This document shows, piece by piece, positions 6,809 through 14,709 of a stretch of 22,685 nt of DNA. Both the position numbers and the translations under genes were made by a program. Location of the stretch: the NCBI GenBank assembly GCA_934718135.1, contig CAKUZW010000010.1, forward strand, positions 1-22,685. Reading direction: 5' to 3'. The DNA is from an uncultured Candidatus Melainabacteria bacterium (GTDB lineage Bacteria > Cyanobacteriota > Vampirovibrionia > Gastranaerophilales > Gastranaerophilaceae). The number at the start of each line of letters is the position of its first letter. The first letter of the stretch is position 1. The notes below the pieces were generated by a model. The model searched no databases and was not told the origin of the DNA. It was given only the letters and a program-made list of their open reading frames with translations.

Positions 6809-8527
6809 ATGGCAGAAATCACTTACACTCCTGAGCACGCAAAAAAGGTTGCACTAGCAAGGTTAGACATTGTAAAACAATGGGAAACATTTAGAAGAAA
6901 ATCTAACGTAAAACTCCAAGCCGACTACGATTTTGTCAAAATGTACAATTCTGAAAAAGATCATTTATTCAACATTCTAGGAAAAATTAGCCGAGGTTCG
7001 TTGCATCGCTGGAAAACTATGTTGAATGGCACAGACGATTACACAAGGCTCATTCCACAGTATAGATATGCTTCCGTCAATGAGTTTCGCTCAACTTTGA
7101 CCGAAGAAGAAATGAAGATTTTTATGAGTTTGCTTCTGCACCCGAATCGCATTTGTATCGGCAAGGCCATTGCTCTCACCAAGTACAAATTGAAAGAGCA
7201 AGGACAAGCGTTTATTCCAACTGACGTAACTTTTAGACGTTATGCAAAATGGTACAAAGCAAATAACTTTGACAAATGGACACTTGCTCGAGATGGCGAA
7301 AAGGCACTATCTGATAAAGTTGCCCCATATATAAAACGTGATGCTTCGCTTTTAGATGTCGGAGATATTTTGGTGGCAGATGGACATAAGTTAGCTTTTC
7401 AAGTCATTAATCCATTTACGGGCAAACCTTGTCGTGCGACTTTAGTCGGATTTTTGGATTGGAAATCGACAGCACTTGTTGGGTATGAAATTATGCTCGA
7501 GGAGAATACTCAATGCATCGCAAGTGCACTCCGGAATTCCATAATAAATTTGGATATGATTCCAAAAATCGTGTATCAAGATAATGGCAGAGCGTTTAGA
7601 GCAAAGTATTTTACCGACAATAAAGGGTTCAATGAACTTGGTTTCTATGGTTTGTATGCGAAACTTGGAATTGAAACAGTTTTTGCTCGACCTTATAACG
7701 CAAGAGCAAAAGTAATTGAGAGATTTTTCAAGGAATTTCAAGAAGGTTTTGAAAAACTTTTACCTAGCTATATGGGTTCTGAAATCTCGAAAAAGCCAGC
7801 GTATTTGATGAGGAACGAAAAACTGCATAAGGCTTGGCATTGCGACCATATTCCAACAATTAAAGAAACGATAAAAATGATTGATATGTGGCTACAATTT
7901 AAGAATTCTCAACCTTGCCCAAACGCTCCAGATAAAAGTATTGCAGAAGTTTTTGAAAGCCGAAAACGTCAAAATATTGACGAAACAAAACTAGACGATT
8001 TAATGCTTGCAACAGAGGTCAAAACAATTCAGCGAAATGGCATCAGGTTCTTGAACTGTGATTATTTTGATGAGCGACTTTATGGGTTCAAGAGCAAGGT
8101 GATGATTAAATACAACCTTTTTGATTTGACAAAAATCAAGGTGTTCACAACAAAAGGCGAGTATCTTTGTACGGCAGAGCGAGTAACCGAAACTCACCCA
8201 ATGGCGAAATTATTGGGTACGGTAAAAGATTTTGAAGACTACAAACAAAAAATTGTAAAACAAAGAAAAATACACAAGAAAACAATAAATGCTGTGAAAG
8301 CATACCTCTCAAATGATGAAACAAAATATTTAGAAACAAAAATGTTTGAAGAAAATTCAACCTCTGTTCAAACTGAGTTTAAAGAGCGTTCAAAAGATGT
8401 GCAAAAAGTTTTTAAGAATAATTCGGAAAAATATGAATATTTAATTAAGAATAATCCACAAGATAAATGGATAGAAGAATTTAAGAAAACTAAGGAGTAC
8501 AAATTGCTATATGGGAGTGAAGAATGA
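6809..8527 (+). CDS. Mu/Tn7-type DDE transposase (MuA/TnsB-like)
   Basis: The protein has 572 residues. The N-terminal about 160 residues are helical and probably bind the element's ends. The RNase H-like integrase core spans about 180-320 with D191 (VADGHK), D258 (YQDNGRAF) and E304 (KVIERFFKEF); the 67-residue spacing between the two aspartates matches that of MuA. A beta-barrel-like domain (about 400-470) and a lysine-rich C-terminal tail follow, where MuA/TnsB proteins contact the ATPase partner. The catalytic triad is intact, so DNA cleavage and strand transfer are possible. The gene starts after AAAGGA and ends in an ATGA overlap with the ATPase gene. Visibly higher GC than the neighbouring operons suggests a separate origin. 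Confidence 0.92.
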   Translation: MAEITYTPEHAKKVALARLDIVKQWETFRRKSNVKLQADYDFVKMYNSEKDHLFNILGKISRGSLHRWKTMLNGTDDYTRLIPQYRYASVNEFRSTLTEEEMKIFMSLLLHPNRICIGKAIALTKYKLKEQGQAFIPTDVTFRRYAKWYKANNFDKWTLARDGEKALSDKVAPYIKRDASLLDVGDILVADGHKLAFQVINPFTGKPCRATLVGFLDWKSTALVGYEIMLEENTQCIASALRNSIINLDMIPKIVYQDNGRAFRAKYFTDNKGFNELGFYGLYAKLGIETVFARPYNARAKVIERFFKEFQEGFEKLLPSYMGSEISKKPAYLMRNEKLHKAWHCDHIPTIKETIKMIDMWLQFKNSQPCPNAPDKSIAEVFESRKRQNIDETKLDDLMLATEVKTIQRNGIRFLNCDYFDERLYGFKSKVMIKYNLFDLTKIKVFTTKGEYLCTAERVTETHPMAKLLGTVKDFEDYKQKIVKQRKIHKKTINAVKAYLSNDETKYLETKMFEENSTSVQTEFKERSKDVQKVFKNNSEKYEYLIKNNPQDKWIEEFKKTKEYKLLYGSEE

Positions 8528-9204
8528 AGAAAATATTTGTGAAAACTAATAACGTCAAAAACTTTATCGGACTTGTAGAAAACTTGCAAAACAAACCGAA
8601 AAACATACCCAAAATGGGGTTGGTTTATGGAGAACCTGGGCTTGGAAAATTCCAAACAGCCTTATGGCTTGCGTGCAAGTATGACGGAATTTATTTGAGG
8701 TGTTCAAATATTATGACAAGTCGTGTGCTGCTTGAAGAATTTGTCAAAGAGCTTGATGAAATTCCAAGGTATTTAACTTCGGATAATTTCAATATCGTGG
8801 TTAAAAAGCTAAAAGCAAATCCGCAGACGATTTTTATCGATGAGATTGATTATTTGATGAATAATTACAAAACGATTGAAACACTCAGGGATATTCACGA
8901 TGAAACCGATTGCCCGATTGTGTTTGTGGGAATGGGATTGGTTCATAGAAAACTCGAACGATACAAACATCTTTATGACAGATTTTCAGAAATTGTGAAG
9001 TTTGAGGTGTTTTCTATTGCAGATTTGAAACAGATTTTTGAACAGTTGGCGGAAGTGAAAATTACAACAGATTCGATTGAATATATCCACAAAAAATATA
9101 ATCGGTTTAGACAAATTGTTCAGCTGATTAATCAGTTGGAAATCGTGGTAAAAGAAAATAATTTGGACGAAATAAATTTGGAGGTAATACAACAACTAGT
9201 ATGA
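8524..9204 (+). CDS. MuB/TnsC-like AAA+ ATPase, altered Walker A
   Basis: The protein has 226 residues. The Walker A region reads GEPGLGKF (36-43): the Thr/Ser that normally follows the lysine and helps hold magnesium is Phe43. Walker B is intact as TIFIDEID (102-109), and sensor 1 is likely in PIVFVGMGL. Such ATPases choose target DNA and activate the partner transposase. The protein is shorter than MuB and TnsC, close to TniB-like lengths. ATGA overlaps on both sides (8524-8527, 9201-9204) give strict co-translation with the transposase and the following gene. The Phe could make it hydrolysis-defective while still nucleotide- or DNA-binding, or could be a disabling mutation. Confidence 0.85.
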   Translation: MKKIFVKTNNVKNFIGLVENLQNKPKNIPKMGLVYGEPGLGKFQTALWLACKYDGIYLRCSNIMTSRVLLEEFVKELDEIPRYLTSDNFNIVVKKLKANPQTIFIDEIDYLMNNYKTIETLRDIHDETDCPIVFVGMGLVHRKLERYKHLYDRFSEIVKFEVFSIADLKQIFEQLAEVKITTDSIEYIHKKYNRFRQIVQLINQLEIVVKENNLDEINLEVIQQLV

Positions 9205-9752
9205 ATATTGAAAAATTAGCACGACATTTGAAAGAATTTACACTTGATGAAATAGAGACGATTGCCGAGTGTGATTGCAAAAACGATCTTGAACGGCTTT
9301 TGAACACCAATAAAATAGTTTTTGAACAAGGCGTGTTCAAAATTGCAGGCGACAAGCCAAAAGAGAGTTTTGAACTTTTTATGCCAAAGACGAAGAAACG
9401 GCAGCAGATTGAGGTTGAAAACGCGGTCGAATATTTTATGGAGAAATATGTGCGAAAGCATTGCAAATTGGAGACTTACAGGAATTATAACTCGATTTTT
9501 AATTTCAATATTGTTCCATTTTTGAAAGGAAAATTTTTGCACGAACTTGATGCAAAGGACGTAAAAGAGGTTTATAGAATGTGCAAACTCCGCCACCTAA
9601 AACCTCGCAGAATCAAAAACACGCTGGCACTACTAAATCAGCTACTGAAATATTTCCAAAACCTCGGCTACATTGACAAAACCTGCTCATTCCAAGTCAA
9701 ACGACTAACGGAGAAGAACAAATTCAGTTTGAATAGGGTTGTGTTTGAATGA
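9201..9752 (+). CDS. Core-binding (SAM-like) domain protein without recombinase catalytic domain
   Basis: The protein has 183 residues. Residues 1-60 form a small acidic N-terminal part. Residues about 68-165 (AVEYFMEKYVRKHCKLETY, FKGKFLHELDAKDV-type HELDAKDVKEVYR, then NTLALLNQLLKYFQNLGYI) look like the N-terminal core-binding domain of tyrosine recombinases. It stops at a normal TGA without the catalytic domain bearing R-H-R-Y. No continuation is evident downstream, where the sequence becomes very AT-rich. It overlaps the ATPase gene by four bases. Either it is a truncated integrase co-opted into the operon or a dedicated DNA-binding, target-choosing third subunit. Position suggests a role like TnsD/TniQ, but there is no sequence similarity to these that I can see. 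Confidence 0.65.
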   Translation: MNIEKLARHLKEFTLDEIETIAECDCKNDLERLLNTNKIVFEQGVFKIAGDKPKESFELFMPKTKKRQQIEVENAVEYFMEKYVRKHCKLETYRNYNSIFNFNIVPFLKGKFLHELDAKDVKEVYRMCKLRHLKPRRIKNTLALLNQLLKYFQNLGYIDKTCSFQVKRLTEKNKFSLNRVVFE

Positions 9753-9845
9753 TTAAATTTATTTTAATATATTCACAATTAAACTATAATAGTAATATAA
9801 TAGATTTGGTAATAACATAATCAACTGTGAGCTAGGAGTTTTAAT

Positions 9846-10748
9846 TTGAAAAATTTTTCCAAATGTATAATTATTATTATGTTGTTAGTTACTCTAACAG
9901 GGTGTGGACGTAATTATAAATATGAAGTAAGTAAATACAATGAAACGATTAAACAAGTAAGAATATCATTACTTGAATATTATGAATCATTATATGAATT
10001 AAATAGAATATTATATTTTGAAGATAAAAAATTCAATACAAATAATAAGATATTACTTAAAAATATTGAAGAACCTGATTTAGAAAATTATACTGCAGTA
10101 AAATTTTCTGATTTAAATTTGAGAATCAATGCAATTAATGCATTAGCACAATACAGTGAAAATTTGTTAAAAATATATACTAGTGATGCAAAAAGCTTAA
10201 CATTATCTGATATAAATAATATGGCTACAGATATTATATCCTATTCTCATTCTAAAACTCTAAAAGAATATTCTCCTATTTTTTTAGATTCAACAAACAA
10301 TTTATCTGATATTATACTTGAAAATAAAAGATATGAATTACTAAAAAAATATGTTAATTTAACAAATTCATATATTATTAAATATCTTACGATTTTAAAC
10401 GATGAAACCATATCTTTAATGCAAAATGATGCTGAGTTTGAAGTTAAAAATATATTGAATCAAAATATCAACTATTATAATCAATATTTGCGTTATGAAA
10501 AACCAAATCAAAATGAAACATCAAAAGAATTACTAAGACAAAAACAAATTGAAAGAATTCAGAATATTTATTATTTTTATAAAAATGTAAAAGATAAAAA
10601 TCCTGAAAGTATTATTACAAGTTTAATCAAAGCTCAAAATGAGCTATATACATGCGTTAATAATCCTAAAAAAAGTAAAAAAGATTTATTAACAATATTA
10701 GAACATATTCATAATAATTTAGTTGTACTTGAAAAGTATTTAAAATAA
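9846..10748 (+). CDS. Putative lipoprotein, helical, unknown function
   Basis: The protein has 300 residues from a TTG start at 9846, chosen because AGGAG (9834-9838) lies seven bases before it and the frame opens directly with a signal peptide. MKNFSK-type charged residues, a hydrophobic stretch (CIIIIMLLVTL) and the lipobox LTGC mark a lipoprotein signal sequence. The mature part is almost entirely helical, Asn/Lys/Ile-rich and without cysteines of note, suggesting a helical bundle facing the periplasm or outer surface. The gene is exceptionally AT-rich compared with the transposition operon before it. It is followed nine bases later by a small helical protein. I do not recognise the family. 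Confidence 0.75.
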   Translation: MKNFSKCIIIIMLLVTLTGCGRNYKYEVSKYNETIKQVRISLLEYYESLYELNRILYFEDKKFNTNNKILLKNIEEPDLENYTAVKFSDLNLRINAINALAQYSENLLKIYTSDAKSLTLSDINNMATDIISYSHSKTLKEYSPIFLDSTNNLSDIILENKRYELLKKYVNLTNSYIIKYLTILNDETISLMQNDAEFEVKNILNQNINYYNQYLRYEKPNQNETSKELLRQKQIERIQNIYYFYKNVKDKNPESIITSLIKAQNELYTCVNNPKKSKKDLLTILEHIHNNLVVLEKYLK

Positions 10749-10757
10749 GGAAATAAT

Positions 10758-11099
10758 ATGTACATTGAAATTTTAATGAAAATTTATGAAAATTTTGTAG
10801 ATATATGTCAATTTATTATTGATAATAATGAGTTGTCTACAGAACAATATGAAAAACTTGAGAGTTTAAAAAATAAATTTATTGAACTTCGTCGCAGTAT
10901 TATTAAAATGCAAATTTGCAATAATAATAACATATTTGAAACATTTACAAACAGTATACAAGAAAAAGCAGCAGCACTACAAAATGATATTAATGAATTT
11001 GAATTACATTGTCAAAAAATAAAGACTACTGCTTTAACTGTAAGCATTTTAACTGATTTACTTCAAATTGGGACTAAACTTGCGAGTTACGCACCGTAA
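10758..11099 (+). CDS. Small helical protein, unknown function
   Basis: The protein has 113 residues beginning MYIEILMKIYENFVDICQFI, with GGAAATAAT as a modest ribosome site. It is predicted all-helical, with a coiled-coil-like middle (EQYEKLESLKNKFIELRR) and a C-terminal hydrophobic helix (ALTVSILTDLLQIGTKLA) that could touch a membrane. It is coupled to the preceding lipoprotein gene and probably works with it. Its 3' end overlaps by 26 bases the convergent 3' end of the papain-like gene at 11074. The family is not recognised. Confidence 0.6.
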   Translation: MYIEILMKIYENFVDICQFIIDNNELSTEQYEKLESLKNKFIELRRSIIKMQICNNNNIFETFTNSIQEKAAALQNDINEFELHCQKIKTTALTVSILTDLLQIGTKLASYAP

Positions 11100-11748
11100 C
11101 TTCTTCGAAAATCCAATCCTTAAAAATAGTTTTGTCTTCAAAAAGTTCTTGTGGGTTAACTCGACAAGTTGGTCGTGACAATATACCTTTATTATGATAC
11201 TTCCAACTATCTGCAGATTTTAAACAAAATGCAACAAGTTCACTACAAATAAATTCATTGGGATTATCAAAAATAATTGCAGCAATATTTACAAAAAAAT
11301 TGCGTGTTATTTTATTAAATTGATGAATTGCAGGTAAAGAATTTTTAGCATGACTAACTATCTGTTTAAATTCATAGGGACAACCTAGTTTAGAAATTGC
11401 TGTCTCCGAAATTTTCCTTGCAATATCTACATTCATTTCCTTTGGTTTTCTAAATGATATTATTTTATCTGGATTATTAAAATATTTAGATAATGGAGCT
11501 TTTATAACTTTTTTTGAAGCAGCATCTGCTTCAATACAATAGTTTTCATCAATAACAATTAGAGCATGACTTATTTTAATACCTGTATCTGAACAATAAT
11601 TTGTTAATTTTGCTATCATTTTAGATACAAATGATTTTGTATCATAGCAAAAGCCTACATAACCTATACCATAATTTACATTATATTCGGGTATCATATC
11701 TTCTAATTCAAATTTGTTATTATTTATAATAACCTTTTTCATTCCCAT
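11074..11748 (-). CDS. Permuted papain-like (YiiX/NlpC-P60-like) putative cysteine hydrolase
   Basis: The protein has 224 residues. The order of motifs is that of the circularly permuted NlpC/P60 (YiiX-like, DUF830) group: the His first (ISHALIVI, H61) with a nearby Glu (CIEADA, E73), then the GCPYEF segment (about 122-127), then the Cys in EFICSELVAFCL (C158). Such proteins hydrolyse amide or thioester bonds in peptides or lipids. There is no signal peptide, so it acts in the cytoplasm. It lies 16 bases after the CD-NTase gene in the same direction and is probably the third gene of the CBASS-like operon. That slot is commonly held by accessory or effector proteins. Function within CBASS is inferred. 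The start follows a GGAGC ribosome site. Confidence 0.7.
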   Translation of the reverse strand: MGMKKVIINNNKFELEDMIPEYNVNYGIGYVGFCYDTKSFVSKMIAKLTNYCSDTGIKISHALIVIDENYCIEADAASKKVIKAPLSKYFNNPDKIISFRKPKEMNVDIARKISETAISKLGCPYEFKQIVSHAKNSLPAIHQFNKITRNFFVNIAAIIFDNPNEFICSELVAFCLKSADSWKYHNKGILSRPTCRVNPQELFEDKTIFKDWIFEEVTVRNSQV

Positions 11749-11764
11749 ATTATGCTCCTTTCTA

Positions 11765-13261
11765 TTATTTTATATTAACAACAAATTCAGGACTTAATCC
11801 AACACAAATACCATTTTTTATAATGGATACTTGTATCATGTGTTTTCCAGAATATAAGGTAGATTCTCGATGATAATCAGAATCAATATACATAGACGAA
11901 AAATAATTACCTCTAAGCCCATTATCTTTTGCTGCTTCTTCTCCAGTATTCACAACCTGCAATATTGTTGAATAAGGTTTAGGGATATTTGTTTTTAGCT
12001 TGAACTGCAAGCTCCCATGCTTAGGTAATGCAGGGCCATTACTATAATACTTTTCAACTCTATCACCATGAATATTAGGCTTAAATGTAGCATCAATACT
12101 GACATCATATAAAGGCTTTATTTCCCAAGATGGTTTTTCTCTATAACTAACATCAAACAATGGATTACTCATATATTGAGATTTAGAATTATTAGGCAAA
12201 ATTGTATTAGATTTTATATCTTCATAATTATATGCACTCTTAATAGATTGCATATAATCTACCTTTTCATTAAGTAATTCTTCAACAATACCGTTCAATT
12301 TATTTAACCACTCATAAAAAATGTATGCTTTTTGTGGCATTTTTTCCCATTTGTCCGCAAAATTCTCTTCAGGATTTGTAGGATTTTCTACCCAATAAAT
12401 GGAATTTCTTTTTTCTATAAACTTATCTAAATCTTGAATAATACTTTTTAATGCGTCTAAAATATTATCTTCGCCTTTATATGCCTTTGTTGCAAGAGTT
12501 GTTATAATAATTGAAATGGGTTTATTTTCGTCATTTCCATAATGTAAATCTCTATGTCTTTTCAATAATTGAATAACTTTTTGTAATGTTGTTTTTCTTT
12601 TGTAAATAGGAATTTCATCGACTGATTCAGAACAATTAATCACACTAGCATAATGATATTTTATTTTTTCTTCCATTTCTTTTTTAAACCAATTTATATA
12701 CCCCTGAGGATTACTTTTATGCCAGTTATTTGAAAATGTTGAATATTCAGATGATGTATTGTCAGTTATTTGAATTTTATTTTTATCAATCTCGTGATGA
12801 TATGTTAGAGAATTGAATATTATAGAATTATCTGGAATCGCTGGTAAAATATCTATATGAAAATTTCTACTATCTGCATATTTTAATGTCCAACAGCGGC
12901 GTCCTCCTTCTTCTGGATCTAACATTTTACGATATGTAAAGTGTTCTTTTAATCGACTACCAACAAGATCTTTTAATTTTTGTTGTGTAATACTTTGAGT
13001 ATCGCTTTGCAAAAGGCATACAGCATCAACATCATAGTCATTTCCATTTATAGGCTTTATTGCAGTTCCTAAAGCAAATGAACCTTGAGGGTAAATTTTG
13101 GGTTCATATTTTGCTAACATTGAATTACTATCGGAAAGCCATTCTCCAACTGTTTCATAGCTATTCTTTGCTTCTTCATACTTTGTATCAGATACAGAAA
13201 TTTCTTCTACTAATTTTTCTAGTAAAATATTTATTTCTTGATGTCTCTTTTGTTTAATCAT
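11765..13261 (-). CDS. CD-NTase (cGAS/DncV-like nucleotidyltransferase), CBASS signal synthase
   Basis: The protein has 498 residues. The nucleotidyltransferase core is complete: QGSFALGT (G60-S61), DYDVDAVC (D77, D79) and FHIDILPA (D137) supply the catalytic acidic residues. A helical domain follows, and the last about 110 residues (from about 385; SLQFKLKTNIPKPYSTI, NTGEEAAKDNGLRGNY) look like the C-terminal sensor domain (AGS-C) found fused to many SMODS-type synthases. On phage infection such enzymes make cyclic oligonucleotides that activate an effector. Here the effector is Cap5, encoded 16 bases upstream. Clade and product cannot be assigned by eye. AGGAG precedes the ATG. Confidence 0.88.
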   Translation of the reverse strand: MIKQKRHQEINILLEKLVEEISVSDTKYEEAKNSYETVGEWLSDSNSMLAKYEPKIYPQGSFALGTAIKPINGNDYDVDAVCLLQSDTQSITQQKLKDLVGSRLKEHFTYRKMLDPEEGGRRCWTLKYADSRNFHIDILPAIPDNSIIFNSLTYHHEIDKNKIQITDNTSSEYSTFSNNWHKSNPQGYINWFKKEMEEKIKYHYASVINCSESVDEIPIYKRKTTLQKVIQLLKRHRDLHYGNDENKPISIIITTLATKAYKGEDNILDALKSIIQDLDKFIEKRNSIYWVENPTNPEENFADKWEKMPQKAYIFYEWLNKLNGIVEELLNEKVDYMQSIKSAYNYEDIKSNTILPNNSKSQYMSNPLFDVSYREKPSWEIKPLYDVSIDATFKPNIHGDRVEKYYSNGPALPKHGSLQFKLKTNIPKPYSTILQVVNTGEEAAKDNGLRGNYFSSMYIDSDYHRESTLYSGKHMIQVSIIKNGICVGLSPEFVVNIK

Positions 13262-13277
13262 CTTTTTTCTCCTCGAA

Positions 13278-14441
13278 TTAATTTTTAGGCAAACATATAT
13301 TCATTACAGGTTCAAATTTGTTTGTATTTTGATTGTTATTATATATTTTTATTGGCATTGAATATTTTGGATCAATTCTTCTTCCAAGTTCTATTGCTAT
13401 TGCGAGTGGCATAACTGGAATAATTTTCAATTCTGTATCAATACCATGGATATTTTTTATTTCATCGATTAATTTTGAAAATTTATGACTGAAATAATAC
13501 AAATAATTTTTATTAGTTAAAAACTCTCTATTTGGATCTTTTATTGACAAATCCCACCTACTATATTCTCCGTTTATACTATTCTTTATTCTATCTTCTG
13601 TTATATTATCGCTTAGTGATAATGTTAATACAGGTTGTTGAGTAATTTTGTCAGGTTTTGTAATGATATATTCTAAATCTTGCATAGAACTCTCATACCA
13701 TCCCCATTTCCTAGGATTCCTTTGTAGCTGATAAACCTCTGTTGGGTATTTGTCTCCCAATAAAAAACCTAAATAGATAAGTAATGGTTGTGGTGCTATC
13801 GCAAATATAGATAAATGCTTTATGTTTCCATTTTCTAATTCTGGTATTATTTTACGGTTAAATATGTTTTCTAAATTTTTCTTTTCTGCAATCCAAAAAT
13901 CATCTTCCATATCTGTTAATTCAAAATTTAAATTAATTCGTTTATCTAATATAGGATAATAGTGTGGAAAAACCGCATTCCGAATTTCTCTGTCTGTAAT
14001 AAACATTTTGGTATTATTGATAGTTGATGTGTAAACTAACGGTGTTGTTTGTTGTTCAGGAGTTATATCTGTTGCTATATCAATTCGATTTTCATGTTTT
14101 TCTTTTAATTGATGTAATCTTTCTACAGAGTATTCTTTCATAATGTCTCCAGTATCAAAAAGTTTATTATGTTTTGCACATACTAACATTAAGTTTGAAA
14201 TGTCTGTTGCTAATCTTTCAGAATCTTGCTCGCTTCCTCTGGGACCTTTGGGAGTTTGTGCAATAATATGTGCGATATTGGATTGATTTATTTGATGATA
14301 TGTTAATCCATCTCTCCATAACTTTTCGTTACATAACTCACAACGACCTCCTGCTTTACTCCATAGTTCAATAACTACTTTCTCTGGAATTTTGGGTCTA
14401 GAAGTACATTTTGATTTTTTAATTTTAGTTATTTTCCCCAT
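13278..14441 (-). CDS. cap5: Cap5-like CBASS effector: HNH endonuclease fused to SAVED domain
   Basis: The protein has 387 residues. The N-terminal HNH domain has the zinc pair C34/C37 (GRCELCNEKLW), the catalytic-type His58 in NIAHIIAQTPKG, Asn83 in ISNLML, and C88/H91 in CAKHNKLFD. The C-terminal part (about 140-387) fits a SAVED domain, the sensor of cyclic oligonucleotides; the hydrophobic strands around HLSIFAIAPQPLLIYLGFLLG and PVMPLAIAIELGR are typical. In characterised Cap5, binding of the cyclic nucleotide triggers oligomerisation and indiscriminate DNA cleavage. The gene is the first of the operon, with a strong AGGAGG ribosome site, followed by the CD-NTase. Cap5 before the synthase is one of the known arrangements. 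Confidence 0.88.
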   Translation of the reverse strand: MGKITKIKKSKCTSRPKIPEKVVIELWSKAGGRCELCNEKLWRDGLTYHQINQSNIAHIIAQTPKGPRGSEQDSERLATDISNLMLVCAKHNKLFDTGDIMKEYSVERLHQLKEKHENRIDIATDITPEQQTTPLVYTSTINNTKMFITDREIRNAVFPHYYPILDKRINLNFELTDMEDDFWIAEKKNLENIFNRKIIPELENGNIKHLSIFAIAPQPLLIYLGFLLGDKYPTEVYQLQRNPRKWGWYESSMQDLEYIITKPDKITQQPVLTLSLSDNITEDRIKNSINGEYSRWDLSIKDPNREFLTNKNYLYYFSHKFSKLIDEIKNIHGIDTELKIIPVMPLAIAIELGRRIDPKYSMPIKIYNNNQNTNKFEPVMNICLPKN

Positions 14442-14547
14442 TCAACCTCCTACGTATAATCTTAAATATCTCTCCCCTTAACTTTAATAAAAAACTAAAG
14501 TAAAATGAAAAATCCTTATTTTCCCTATTGAAAGTTTAAAGTTTTGT

Positions 14548-14646
14548 ATAGCTAAAGTAGGATGGTTTGACTTTTTTCTTTGATTTGATAATATTAATTT
14601 GAAAGATTTTATTAATGCTATCTGAGGACCATCCTTTGATAGCTAT
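14548..14646. repeat. Nested inverted repeats in the intergenic region upstream of cap5
   Basis: An outer pair (14548-14566 with 14628-14646) matches at ATAGCTA and AGGATGGT around a four-base mismatch. An inner pair (14587-14598 with 14611-14622) matches at GATA and ATTAAT around a two-base mismatch, with a 12-base loop. On the plus strand the outer arm is followed by TTTTTATTTT. The gap 14442-14709 has no ORF. It may be a structured RNA or a small mobile-repeat remnant. Confidence 0.45.
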
Positions 14647-14709
14647 TTTTATTTTAGCATATGATAACCATGCTCATGTATATTTATGAAGAATTGTTAA
14701 AATTTTGTT

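Noticed and set aside
7442..9596. Several minus-strand ORFs under the transposition operon
   Set aside because: They lie antisense to a complete, motif-rich coding series, with no ribosome sites or family resemblance.
13060..13257. Plus-strand ORF inside the CD-NTase gene
   Set aside because: It is a shadow of the CD-NTase N-terminus; the minus-strand catalytic motifs explain the sequence. The same applies to plus-strand ORFs within hsdR and hsdM.
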